DNA from: Dokdonella_A sp937902695
GTDB lineage: Bacteria > Pseudomonadota > Gammaproteobacteria > Xanthomonadales > Rhodanobacteraceae
DNA length: 64,000 nucleotides
Assembly (NCBI GenBank): GCA_048498135.1
Contig: JBEHYO010000004.1
Span: 27,606 to 91,605 of the forward strand
Reading direction: 5' to 3'
Shown: positions 43,230-51,827 of the stretch, in pieces
Layout: each line of letters begins with the position of its first letter
Numbering within the stretch: the first letter of the stretch is position 1
Program-made: the position numbers and the translations under genes
Notes under the pieces: generated by a model
What the model was told of the DNA's origin: nothing
What the model saw: the letters and a program-made list of their open reading frames with translations, nothing else
Database searches by the model: none

Positions 43230-44192
43230 GTGAGCGATATCCAACTCTTTCGAACGCATGGCGGCACAGCCGTTCGACTACTCAGCCGCCAATCCGATCT
43301 TGAGAAGTCACTGCAAAACTTCATCGAATCCAACATGGCCGAGCTGCTGGGAGTTCGATTCCTTGCAACGGAATATTCGACTGGCAAGACGCACGCCGGG
43401 CGTATCGACTCGCTCGGAATCGATGAGGACAACAGCCCGGTCATCGTCGAATACAAACGGTCTACTGGGGAGAACGTGATCAATCAGGGGCTGTTCTATC
43501 TCAATTGGCTGATGGATCACAAAGCGGAGTTTGAGTTACTTGTCTTGAAGCGCTTCGGCGGGAGCGTCGCTGACCTCATCGATTGGAGTGCTCCGCGGTT
43601 GATCTGCATTGCCGGAGATTTCACTCGGTATGACAGCCATGCAGTCGAACAGATGGACAGGAATATCGAACTTGTGCGCTATCGACAATTCGGCGACGAA
43701 CTTCTGTTGTTCGAGCTCGTGAACTCGCCTACCTACAACGCCTCTAGATCCGGACAGCGTGCAGGCAAGACTAGTTCGCATCAGATGCCCGGCGACAATA
43801 AAGACGCCATGGACGTCCGTGTCAGCACGAGCAAAGATCGAACCTATGCCGAGTGGCAGACACTACTCTCTCCCGAAATGAAGTCATTGCTCGACTCCGC
43901 CGAGGAATACATCATTTCGTTAGGCGATGACGTTCAGCGGAAAGAACTCAAACTTTATGTCGCGTTCAAGCGGCTCAAAAACTTTGCCTCTATCGTTCCT
44001 CAGAAGGCGAAACTGCTTCTATTTCTCAGCCTCAACCCAGATCTCGTCCAGCCACTTCCGCCGAACGCTCGTGACGGCCGACTTTTTGGGCATTGGGGAA
44101 CCGGTGACTTGGAGCTATCAATCGTTTCGATCCCCGACTTCGAGGCTTCGAAGCCTCTCATCGCGCTCGCCTACGAGGGGCTGTCTAGATAG
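43230..44192 (+). CDS. PD-(D/E)XK nuclease-like protein with DUF5655 domain
   Basis: A 320-residue protein with GTG start ('SDIQLFRTHGGTAVRLLSR'). Residues 20-150 form a restriction-endonuclease-like (NucS/DUF91-type) domain with 'HAGRIDSLGID' (Asp60), 'PVIVEYKRST' (Glu74-x-Lys76) and 'NQGLFYLNWL'. Residues 190-318 form a DUF5655 domain ('YAEWQTLLSPEMKSLLDSAEEYIISLGDDV' and 'LKNFASIVPQKAKLLLFLSLNP' regions). This two-domain protein recurs next to defence genes but is not characterised. An upstream TTG is possible; the GTG matches relatives. GC is clearly lower than around it. Confidence 0.82.
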   Translation: MSDIQLFRTHGGTAVRLLSRQSDLEKSLQNFIESNMAELLGVRFLATEYSTGKTHAGRIDSLGIDEDNSPVIVEYKRSTGENVINQGLFYLNWLMDHKAEFELLVLKRFGGSVADLIDWSAPRLICIAGDFTRYDSHAVEQMDRNIELVRYRQFGDELLLFELVNSPTYNASRSGQRAGKTSSHQMPGDNKDAMDVRVSTSKDRTYAEWQTLLSPEMKSLLDSAEEYIISLGDDVQRKELKLYVAFKRLKNFASIVPQKAKLLLFLSLNPDLVQPLPPNARDGRLFGHWGTGDLELSIVSIPDFEASKPLIALAYEGLSR

Positions 44193-44276
44193 CCTCCGAT
44201 AAGAGGCCACTCCTCGCATGGACACGAGCAGCGGTATGACCTTAGCCGTTGCCTAAAGCGCGAGAGGGAATAAGGA

Positions 44277-45063
44277 CTACGGCAGGTCTTTGCCTCCCGG
44301 AAATTTCGCTAAGGCAGATTTCGTCGGCAGTCGGCACGTGGATCTCACTGAAACCGTCGGTGGCGAGGCTGCGATTCAACGCTGTAAGCTCGTTTTTCTT
44401 GGCTGTGCTCCAGCGCTCGTTCGCGCGCACGAGGCGGCCGCGATATTCCGCGAAGACCTTCTGCTGCGCATCGGTCGGCACGACGTCGGCGCCTTCGACG
44501 TCGGTCGCCAGTGAAGTTAGCGCCTCCGCGATCGTCCCGATGTTCGGCGCGTCTTCGCCCTCCCCTTCGCGGAACGGCGACAGCTTCTTCTCAAACGTCT
44601 CGATCGCGCTCTTCGCCTTCGCCGCCGCTTCGTTCTTGTGCAACGCTTCGAGCTGCTCGTGCACCGCGTCGACCTCGCAGTACGTCTGCCACGCCTTCGC
44701 AAGCTCACCTTCAATATCGCGATAGAACGCAAACGCCTTCTCAAGCTCCGCGCGCGTCGCCTAGATGCGCGGATCGGGCGCAACCGTCAGCTTCTGACGC
44801 GATTCCTGCCCATCGACGATCAGCGCAACGTCGTAATCGCCCGGCAACGCCAGCGCACCTTCCGGCGCCAGCGGCGTGTCCTCGCCCCAGACGGCCGCGA
44901 TCGAACAGTTGTATTCGACGGCCTTCGGCCGCGGCCAGCGCAGGTTCCAGGCGAAGCGGTGCGCGCCGGGTTCGGTTGACGGTTTCGTCGCGGGTTTCGT
45001 CCACGCTTCGGCGAAGTAGCGTTCGGCCTTGATCGGCGGCGTCCTGTCGTCGCTCGCGAAGCG
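44277..45063 (-). pseudogene. broken duplicate of the 3' end of the BNR-propeller gene
   Basis: Corresponds to the last 262 or so codons of the intact gene at 45837-49061 ('RFASDDRTPPIKAERYFAEAWTKP' to the end). It has an in-frame TAG at 44761-44763 (…APDPRI-stop-ATRAELEK…) and, near the 3' end, a net one-base shift after 'VPTADEICLSEI' that would otherwise restore 'GGKDLP-stop'. Homology stops abruptly at 45063. A HigBA-type pair separates it from the full gene. It is a non-functional fragment left by duplication. Confidence 0.88.
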
Positions 45064-45085
45064 ATGCACGTCGGCGGCTTCGGGA

Positions 45086-45400
45086 TCAGGCGGCGACGGA
45101 CAGAACGCCTGCCCTCCCCTCACGCGCCGGCTTGACGACAATCTGCACGTTCTGCCCGAGCGCAGTCAGGCACCGCATCATGCGATCTTCGGAAATGCCG
45201 CGGAACTGGCCGCGCAGCATCGCCGAGACTTTGGGTTGCGGCATGCGGAACAGCTTTGCGGCATCGGTTTGCGTCATGCGGCGACGTTTCATCAACGCAC
45301 CGATCTTGTCGGCCAGCTGGGCCTTGATCAGCATCTCGTCCGCGTCGGGACGGCCGAGATCGGCGTAGACATTGGTGCTGCCCTTGTGGAGCTTGATCAT
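45086..45400 (-). CDS. XRE-family antitoxin (HigA-like)
   Basis: A 104-residue protein of the 'XRE family, helix-turn-helix domain-containing antitoxin' group. It has 'ADEMLIKAQLADKIGALMKRRRMTQTDAAKLFRMPQPKVSAMLRGQFRGISEDRMMRCLTALG', the helix-turn-helix lying at about residues 40-62. Its ATG overlaps the toxin stop (ATGA), the toxin-first order typical of HigBA. It should neutralise the toxin and bind the operator upstream. Confidence 0.9.
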   Translation of the reverse strand: MIKLHKGSTNVYADLGRPDADEMLIKAQLADKIGALMKRRRMTQTDAAKLFRMPQPKVSAMLRGQFRGISEDRMMRCLTALGQNVQIVVKPAREGRAGVLSVAA

Positions 45401-45762
45401 GGCGCGATTCCTCTCGCGTGCGCTTCGGCGGCTTGCAGGCGTTCGCGGATCTTGTTCATGTCCGGCGTCGGCGTCCGGTTGCCCTTGACGGATTTCTTCT
45501 GGAAGCAGTGCAGCACGTAGACGGCGTTTTCGAAGCGGACGGTGTATACGGCGCGATAGGCATCGCCGTCCGAGTCCTCGACGATTTCGAGGATGCCCGC
45601 GGAGCCGAAGCCTTTCAGCGGCTTCGCGAGATCGGACTTGCCGCCGATTTGCGCCTGATGCAGCGCGAACCCGAGCACGTCCTGCACTTCGTCCGGCATG
45701 GCGAGCAGGTTCTTCTTGCTCGAGGCGATCCAGATCAGTGGCTTGACGGCGCCCGGCCTCAC
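45397..45762 (-). CDS. RelE/HigB-superfamily toxin (Gp49-like)
   Basis: A 121-residue protein: 'PLIWIASSKKNLLAMPDEVQDVLGFALHQAQIG', 'KPLKGFGSAGILEIVEDSDGDAYRAVYTVRFENAVYVLHCFQKKSVKG' and 'DMNKIRERLQAAE'. This is the phage-derived Gp49-like (PF05973) branch of RelE/HigB toxins, which cleave mRNA on the ribosome. It starts with GTG. The predicted transcription start coincides with that GTG, so the message may be leaderless. The partner antitoxin overlaps by four bases. Confidence 0.9.
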   Translation of the reverse strand: MRPGAVKPLIWIASSKKNLLAMPDEVQDVLGFALHQAQIGGKSDLAKPLKGFGSAGILEIVEDSDGDAYRAVYTVRFENAVYVLHCFQKKSVKGNRTPTPDMNKIRERLQAAEAHARGIAP

Positions 45763-45766
45763 CGAC

Positions 45767-45796
45767 GGATTATATCCAAATGGGAATAATCCTCAA
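45767..45796 (-). promoter_or_regulatory. promoter and operator of the HigBA-type operon
   Basis: On the minus strand -35 TTGAGG (45796-45791) and -10 TATAAT (45774-45769) are 16 bp apart. The perfect inverted repeat GGATTAT / ATAATCC (45767-45773 and 45786-45792) overlaps both boxes, as expected for an autoregulatory antitoxin operator. The -10 ends only 6 bp before the GTG of the toxin. Confidence 0.7.
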
Positions 45797-45836
45797 GCGC
45801 CCCGCGCTTGCAAGCGTCTGAGCCGGCGCCGCGCTC

Positions 45837-48800
45837 TTACGGCAAGTCCTTCCCTTCAGGCGTCTCGTCGATGTGAAGCTCGGCAACGGTCGGCACGTGA
45901 ACTTCGGCGACGCCCGCGGCAGTAAGGTCCCGATTCAGCACCGGCAGATCGTTCTCGCGCGTACGCATCCACAGTTCTGCGGCGTGCGTGAGGCGCTCGC
46001 GAGCGTCCGCGAAAACTTTCGCTTGGGCGTCCGTCGGCGCGGCATCGACAGCTTCGATATCCGTTGCGAGCGACGCCAGTGTTTCGGCGATGCCGCCGAC
46101 GTTCGGTGCCGCAGCGGCTTGGCCTTCGCGGAACGGTGCGATCTTCTTTTCGAACGCGTCGAGGGCGGACTTCGCCCTGGCTGCGTTCGGGTTCTTCTTG
46201 GCGGTAGCGAGTTGCTCGTGGACGGCGTCGATCTCTGCATACGTTTGCCATGCCTTCGCAAGCTCGCCTTCAACATCGCGATAGAACGCAAACGCCTGCT
46301 CAAGCTCCGCGCGCGTCGCATGCGCCCGCGGATGGGGCGCAACCGTCAGCGTCTGATGCGATTCCCGCCCATCGACGATGAGCGCAACGTCGTAATCGCC
46401 CGGCAACGCCAGCGCACCTTCCGGCGTCAGCGGCGTGTCCTCGCCCCACACGGCCGCGATCGAATAGTTGTATTCGACCGCCTTCGGCCGCGGCCAGCGC
46501 AGGTTCCAGACGAAGCGGTGCGCGCCGGGTTCCGGTGATGGTTTCGCTACGGGTTTCGTCCACGCTTCGGCGAAGTAGCGTTCGGCCTTGATCGGCGGCG
46601 TCTTGTCGTCGCTCGCGAAGCGGCGGACGACGCGCGGCTTGCCGTCGGCGCCGGCGCCCGTCGCGCGAATCTCGATGACGACCCGCTTCGCTGACTTGCC
46701 GAGCGTGTAGTCGATGATCGCGCCGGTCGGCGGATTCGTGCCGAGCGCGGTGTCGGCGGGCGGCGGCGTGTCCTTGTTCTGGCTGCCACGCACGCGGATC
46801 GCGGGCGCGGGTGCGAAGAGGTGCGCGTCGGCGTGCGCGATGCTCGCGTTGATCTCGCGCAGCGGCGACACGTCGTCGAGCACCCAGATTGCGCGGCCTT
46901 GCGTCGCGGCGATGAGGTCGTTGCCGTGGACGAGCAGGTCGCGCACCCAGGCGACCGGCAGGTTACGCTGCAGCGGTTGCCAGGCGTCGCCGTCGTCGAA
47001 CGAGACGTAGACGCCGACGTCGGTGCCGGCGTAGAGCAAGCCTTTCCTGATGGGATCGGCGCGGACGACGGCGACGAAATGGCCGTCCGGTAGTCCATTC
47101 GTTATCTTCGTCCAGGTCTTGCCGTTGTCGTGCGTGCGCACGGCGATCGGGTGGAAATCATCCTGCCGGTGGTTGTCGGCGGCGGCGTACGCGGTGCCGG
47201 GCTCCTGCGCGGAGAGATCGAGCGAGGCGATCTTCGACCACTTCGGGATGTTGTTCGGCGTGACATTGCGCCAGTGCGCGCCGCCGTCGGCGGTGGTCTG
47301 GATCAGGCCGTTGTCGGTGCCGATCCAGATTTCGTCGTTCGAGCGCGGCGATGGCGCGATCGAGTAGATGACGCCGTAGCCGCATGCGGTGGCGTTCGCA
47401 ATCGGCACGTCGCCGTCGCAGTGCTTCGCGCCTTCCTGCTTGCCGGTGAGGTCGGGGCTGATCGCGTCCCAGTGCTGGCCTTTGTCGTTCGAGCGGAACA
47501 GCAGCTGCGTGCCCGCATAGAGCGCGTACGGCGCGTGCGCGGAGAATGCGATCGGCGAGATCCACGTGTAGCGGTATTTGATGTCGGTCGGCCGCTTGCC
47601 GTACGCGGACGTCGGCCACGGCGAGACGTTCTGCACTTCGCCGGTGCGCGCGTCCCAGCGCGAGATGCGCGAGCCCAAACCGGATCCGTAGATGATGTTC
47701 GCGTCTTCGGGATCCGGCAGGTCGTAGTCGCGCTCGTCGCCGCCGACCGGGTGCCAGTCGCGGAACGAGATCGCGCCGTAGTCGCTGCGGCTTGCGATGC
47801 CGACAGTGCCGGAATCCTGCTGGCCCGAGTAGATCCAGTACGGGAAGCGGTTGTCGGCGGCGAGGTGGTAGAACTGGCCGGTCGGCTGGTTGTACCAGTC
47901 GCTCCAGTGCGCGCCGCCGTCGACGCTGACGACGGTGCCCTGGTCGCTCGCGGTGATCATGTGGCTCGGCAGGCGCGGGTTGATCCAGAGGTAGTGGTAG
48001 TCGTCGCCGCCGGGCGCGCCCTTGATGATCGTGAAGGTCTTGCCGGCGTCGGTCGATTTGTGGATCGACTGGCCGACCGTGTAGACGGTGTCCGGTTCGT
48101 TCGGCTGCACGGTGAGGCGGCTCATGTACCACGTCGAGACGGCGCTGGCCTTGTTGACGAATTGCCAGTGCTCGCCGCCGTCGTCGGAGCGGTAAAGGCC
48201 GCCGTGGTCGTCGTCGTCGATGTCGGCGTAGAGGCGCGTGGCGCCGCTGGCGAGATGCGCAGCGGCGATGCCGATGCGCCCGAGCTTGCCTTTCGGCCAG
48301 TTTTCGCCTTGTAGACGTTTAAACGTCTGCCCGCCGTCGGTCGATTTCCAGATCGCGCTGCCCTCGCCTTCGATCGGCGTGAAGTAGCTGAGCCAGGGCC
48401 AGTTGCGCGCGGTCCATGTCGTCGCGAAGACGATCTTCGGATCGGCGGGATCGGCGGCAAGATCGACGGCGCCGGTCTCACTGTCGACGAAAAGCACTTT
48501 CTTCCACGTCGCGCCGCCGTCGGTCGTGCGGAACACGCCGCGATCGGGACTGGGGCCGAAGATGTGGCCGAGCGCGGCGACGAGCACGGTGTTCGCATCG
48601 TGCGGGTCGATCAGGATCTGGCCGATGTGGCGCGTCGTCTCCAAGCCTGCGTGCTGCCAGTGCGCGCCGCCGTCGGTCGATTTGTAGAGGCCGTCGCCGG
48701 CGGCGATGTCGTAGCGGGGCTCGGGGTGGCCCATGCCGACGTAGAGCGTTTTCGGGTCGGACGGTGCGATCGCGATCGCGCCGACGGGCGCGGATTCGAG

Positions 48801-49061
48801 GCCCTCGGACATCGGTTGCCACGTCGCGCCGGCGCTGTCGGTCTTCCAGACGCCGCCGCCGGCTGCGCCGAAGTAGAAGACGTTCGGCTGCTCCGGGATG
48901 CCGACGGCCATCGTCGACCAGCCGGCGCGGAACGGGCCGACGAGGCGCCATTCGAGGCCGCCGAGCATCGAATCCGGAATCGCGGGCGGCGCCGCAATCG
49001 AAGGTGTCGCTGCGAAAAGTGCCGCGGCGGCGGCGATGGCCGGCATGAAACGGGAAGACAT
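45837..49061 (-). CDS. secreted BNR/sortilin-type double beta-propeller protein
   Basis: A 1074-residue exported protein (signal peptide 'MPAIAAAAALFAATPSIAA'). Residues 30-700 are BNR/VPS10-like blades with the Asp-box pattern ('GVWKTDSAGATWQPM', 'GLYKSTDGGAHWQHAG', 'GVFRTTDGGATWKKV', 'AIWKSTDGGQTFKRL', 'GLYRSDDGGEHWQFV', 'SIHKSTDAGKTFTII'). An Ig/FlgD-like module follows ('GAHRFVWNLRWPRPKAVEYNY'), then a long helical C-terminal region. It is the common 'glycosyl hydrolase, BNR repeat' family, but catalytic residues are not evident. AAGGAG precedes the ATG. Confidence 0.9.
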   Translation of the reverse strand: MSSRFMPAIAAAAALFAATPSIAAPPAIPDSMLGGLEWRLVGPFRAGWSTMAVGIPEQPNVFYFGAAGGGVWKTDSAGATWQPMSEGLESAPVGAIAIAPSDPKTLYVGMGHPEPRYDIAAGDGLYKSTDGGAHWQHAGLETTRHIGQILIDPHDANTVLVAALGHIFGPSPDRGVFRTTDGGATWKKVLFVDSETGAVDLAADPADPKIVFATTWTARNWPWLSYFTPIEGEGSAIWKSTDGGQTFKRLQGENWPKGKLGRIGIAAAHLASGATRLYADIDDDDHGGLYRSDDGGEHWQFVNKASAVSTWYMSRLTVQPNEPDTVYTVGQSIHKSTDAGKTFTIIKGAPGGDDYHYLWINPRLPSHMITASDQGTVVSVDGGAHWSDWYNQPTGQFYHLAADNRFPYWIYSGQQDSGTVGIASRSDYGAISFRDWHPVGGDERDYDLPDPEDANIIYGSGLGSRISRWDARTGEVQNVSPWPTSAYGKRPTDIKYRYTWISPIAFSAHAPYALYAGTQLLFRSNDKGQHWDAISPDLTGKQEGAKHCDGDVPIANATACGYGVIYSIAPSPRSNDEIWIGTDNGLIQTTADGGAHWRNVTPNNIPKWSKIASLDLSAQEPGTAYAAADNHRQDDFHPIAVRTHDNGKTWTKITNGLPDGHFVAVVRADPIRKGLLYAGTDVGVYVSFDDGDAWQPLQRNLPVAWVRDLLVHGNDLIAATQGRAIWVLDDVSPLREINASIAHADAHLFAPAPAIRVRGSQNKDTPPPADTALGTNPPTGAIIDYTLGKSAKRVVIEIRATGAGADGKPRVVRRFASDDKTPPIKAERYFAEAWTKPVAKPSPEPGAHRFVWNLRWPRPKAVEYNYSIAAVWGEDTPLTPEGALALPGDYDVALIVDGRESHQTLTVAPHPRAHATRAELEQAFAFYRDVEGELAKAWQTYAEIDAVHEQLATAKKNPNAARAKSALDAFEKKIAPFREGQAAAAPNVGGIAETLASLATDIEAVDAAPTDAQAKVFADARERLTHAAELWMRTRENDLPVLNRDLTAAGVAEVHVPTVAELHIDETPEGKDLP

Positions 49062-49218
49062 CGAGACTCCTTGGCGGCGCGCAAAAAGCGAACAATACTC
49101 CGCCGGGCGGCGGATTGTGGGGTCCCGAAAGTATGAGGCCTCGCACCGGGATACGCCTGCGACGCGGCGGCCCGGCGGCGCGTCCCTATCGACCGACGCA
49201 CGGAAACGGGGATCCGAC

Positions 49219-51204
49219 ATGTCCACGCTGCGCTCGCTGTTGATGGCTTTCGTCGTGCTTCCGGTTGCTGCGCATGCGTATTCGCTTGGCGAGCCGCACG
49301 TTCGCGGCGGCGTCGCGGCGCCGCCTGTCGTCCGCGGCGACTTCGTCTACGCGCCGAGCGGCATCTCGTTCGAGATCTGGGATCTTTCCGACGCGGCGCA
49401 TCCCGCGAAAATCCCGTTCGAGCTCGCCGAGCGCGCGCCCGGGCCGATCTTCGCGCTTGCGGTCGTCGGCGACTATCTCTACGCGGCCTGGTCCAACGAC
49501 GCCGAAACGAGCGCAGGCTTCGAGATCTATTCGCTCGCCGATCCGGCGCATCCCGTGCGCGTCGGCGAAGCCGGCACGACACCGAGCGCCATGCTGGTCG
49601 CCGACGGCGATTACCTCTACGAAATCGACGGCACCTCCGGCGTCACCGTGCTCGATGTCGGCGATCCGCTGCATCCGGTCGTCGCGGGCAGCGCCACCGG
49701 CAACGCGCCGTTGCCGCAGTCGATCTATTCTGCGGAGATCGCGCGCAATCAGCTCTACGTCTCAGGGACGAGCCTGATCGAGACGGCCTGGGCCACGATC
49801 TTCGATCTGGCCGATCCGGCGCATCCGCTCGTGGTGGGCGGAATCGGTCTCGGCGCTTTCGGCGTGCTCGGCCCGGTCTCCGATTCGGGGTACGCGGTGG
49901 CCTTCGGCGATGCGGCGGGCGTCTACGACGTGCGCGATCCCGCGCACATCGAAGCGGTCGGCACGATCCCGGCGCTCAACGGATTCGCGCGCGGCGCGTT
50001 CCGCGGCGACGATCTTTATCTATTCGGCGACACCACGCTGCCGGTCTTCGATGTGTCGACACCGGCGGCGCCGGCGCAGATCGGAGAGGCGGCGATCGAC
50101 ACGGGCAATCTGATCGCGCTCGTGCCGCTGCCGGATGGTTTCCTCGCGACGACGGTGTCCGGACGCGGCCTCGTCATCGATGCGTCGGCACCCGCGACAC
50201 CGGTGCTGCGATCCGAAATCGACGTTCCGAGCCCGAGCCCGATCGTCGATGCCGCGCTCGACGATCGCAGCGCCTACGTCATCGGCGAAGGACATGCGCT
50301 CGAAGTCGTCGATGCGGCATCGCTCGAGAACGTCGGCGTCCTGGAGGCATCGACGACCGGCGATCCTGCGCAGTTGTCCTCGCCGATGTCGATCGGGCTC
50401 TCGGGATCGACGCCGATCGTCGCGGATTACGGCGGCCTTTTCGCCATCGACGTCAGCGACCGCGCGAATCCCCGCATCGCGGGCTCGCTGCCGATCGGCT
50501 TCTACAATCCCGTGCTCGTCGCCGGCGATCGCGCGTATGTTTCGACCTTCGACGGCGCGCTGACGATCGTCGATGTCTCCGATCCTGCGGCTCTCGCGGT
50601 ACGCGGCACATTGCCCGGCATCTTCTTCACGCCGCTCGCGGCGGCCGGATCGCGCGTCTTCGCGTTCGGCACGGATCTCAACCTCGTCGAAGCCGTGCAT
50701 ATCGTCGACGCGAGCGATGCGGCGCATCCGTCGATCGTCGGGCGCTACGTGCCGTGCGTCGGCACCGTTTTCCAGACGCTCGCGGCGAGCTCCGACGGCT
50801 CGACGATCGGGATCCAGTGCGGCGACGGCGGCGTCGAGATCGTCGACGCACGCAATCCCGCGACGCCGGTGCTCGCCAGCACGTACCGTCCTTCGGATCC
50901 GGCCGACGGCACGGCGTCGATCGCGGCGAACGGCTCGACGTTCTATCTCGGCAACGCCCATGGCATCGATGAGCTCGACGCATCCGACCCCGCTGCGCCG
51001 GTGCTTGGCGCGCGGCACCCGCTGGCTTCTTCGCCACGCGTCATACGGTTCGCGCCGAATGGCTCGCTGCTCGCGCTGACGAGCGCCGGCATGTACGTGT
51101 TCGATTGCGTCGCCTCCAGTGGCGAGCGCCCCGCACCGTGCCGCGACGGCGCCGCGATCGTCCATCCCCCGCGCGCGCATTCGCTGCACGGTTCAGCACG
51201 CTAG
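49219..51204 (+). CDS. secreted LVIVD-repeat beta-propeller protein
   Basis: A 661-residue exported protein with a short signal peptide ('LLMAFVVLPVAAHAYS'). The body is an array of LVIVD repeats: 'FEIWDLSDAAHPAKI', 'FEIYSLADPAHPVRVG', 'VTVLDVGDPLHPVVAG', 'ATIFDLADPAHPLVVG', 'LFAIDVSDRANPRIAG', 'LTIVDVSDPAALAVRG' and others, at least ten. Such proteins form surface-exposed propellers of unknown ligand. It ends in a Pro/Ser/His-rich tail, without the IFxxGFDG motif. It diverges from the BNR-propeller gene across 157 bp. Confidence 0.85.
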   Translation: MSTLRSLLMAFVVLPVAAHAYSLGEPHVRGGVAAPPVVRGDFVYAPSGISFEIWDLSDAAHPAKIPFELAERAPGPIFALAVVGDYLYAAWSNDAETSAGFEIYSLADPAHPVRVGEAGTTPSAMLVADGDYLYEIDGTSGVTVLDVGDPLHPVVAGSATGNAPLPQSIYSAEIARNQLYVSGTSLIETAWATIFDLADPAHPLVVGGIGLGAFGVLGPVSDSGYAVAFGDAAGVYDVRDPAHIEAVGTIPALNGFARGAFRGDDLYLFGDTTLPVFDVSTPAAPAQIGEAAIDTGNLIALVPLPDGFLATTVSGRGLVIDASAPATPVLRSEIDVPSPSPIVDAALDDRSAYVIGEGHALEVVDAASLENVGVLEASTTGDPAQLSSPMSIGLSGSTPIVADYGGLFAIDVSDRANPRIAGSLPIGFYNPVLVAGDRAYVSTFDGALTIVDVSDPAALAVRGTLPGIFFTPLAAAGSRVFAFGTDLNLVEAVHIVDASDAAHPSIVGRYVPCVGTVFQTLAASSDGSTIGIQCGDGGVEIVDARNPATPVLASTYRPSDPADGTASIAANGSTFYLGNAHGIDELDASDPAAPVLGARHPLASSPRVIRFAPNGSLLALTSAGMYVFDCVASSGERPAPCRDGAAIVHPPRAHSLHGSAR

Positions 51205-51335
51205 CCGGCGCTGTCGGCTTGGATCGCCCGCCCGGCCGCTTCGCGTGGCCCGGCGTTGATTTGCATCAATGCCGCGTCGCGCCGGCCGACCTATCGTTCG
51301 CGCCTCTTCATGCGACGTGCGATCGGAGCCGAACG

Positions 51336-51788
51336 ATGGACGAAACCATCCGCAAGAAGATCCAGTCGCTGCTCGACGAGCACCGCATCATGACGCTCGC
51401 CACGCTGCGCCCGGACGGCTGGCCGCAGGCGACGACGGTGGGCTACGTCAACGACGGACTTGAGATTTACTTCCTGTGCGGGCTCGAGAGCCAGAAGGCG
51501 GCCAACCTCGCGCGCGACGATCGCGTTTCGCTGACGATCGATCACGACACGCCGGACATGATGGCGATCACCGGCCTTTCGATGGCTGCGCACGCGACGC
51601 CTGTGGTCGATCGCGCGGAGGCGGAGAAGGCGTTGCGGCTGATGCCGCTGAAGTATCCGCCGCAGACCGCGCTGCCGTTCGCGATGCCGACGCCGGACGA
51701 CGTGCGGATCTTCCGCGTGACGCCGGTCGTGATCTCGGTGCTCGATTACTCCAAAGGGTTCGGGCATTCGGACCTCGTGACCTGCTGA
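51336..51788 (+). CDS. pyridoxamine 5'-phosphate oxidase-fold protein
   Basis: A 150-residue split-barrel protein: 'IQSLLDEHRIMTLATLRPDGWPQATTVGYVNDGLEIYFLCGLESQKAANLARDDRVSLTID' at the N-terminal half is the standard PNPOx-like opening. The family binds FMN or F420/haem and includes general stress proteins; the reaction is unknown. A GGAGCC site precedes the ATG. It is convergent with the SDR gene. Confidence 0.87.
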   Translation: MDETIRKKIQSLLDEHRIMTLATLRPDGWPQATTVGYVNDGLEIYFLCGLESQKAANLARDDRVSLTIDHDTPDMMAITGLSMAAHATPVVDRAEAEKALRLMPLKYPPQTALPFAMPTPDDVRIFRVTPVVISVLDYSKGFGHSDLVTC

Positions 51789-51827
51789 GGCCTGCCCGAC
51801 GCGGCGCCTGGCAATGCGGCGCCTGCG

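Noticed and set aside
39400..44192. Transposase or integrase gene driving the hotspot
   Set aside because: No such gene or IS-type terminal repeats were recognised; mobility is inferred only from duplications, composition and the tRNA-like relic.
43160..44260. GCCTAAAGCG found at 43160-43169 and 44251-44260, either side of the DUF5655 gene
   Set aside because: Ten bases only, with no further similarity; not enough to call an attachment or target-site repeat.
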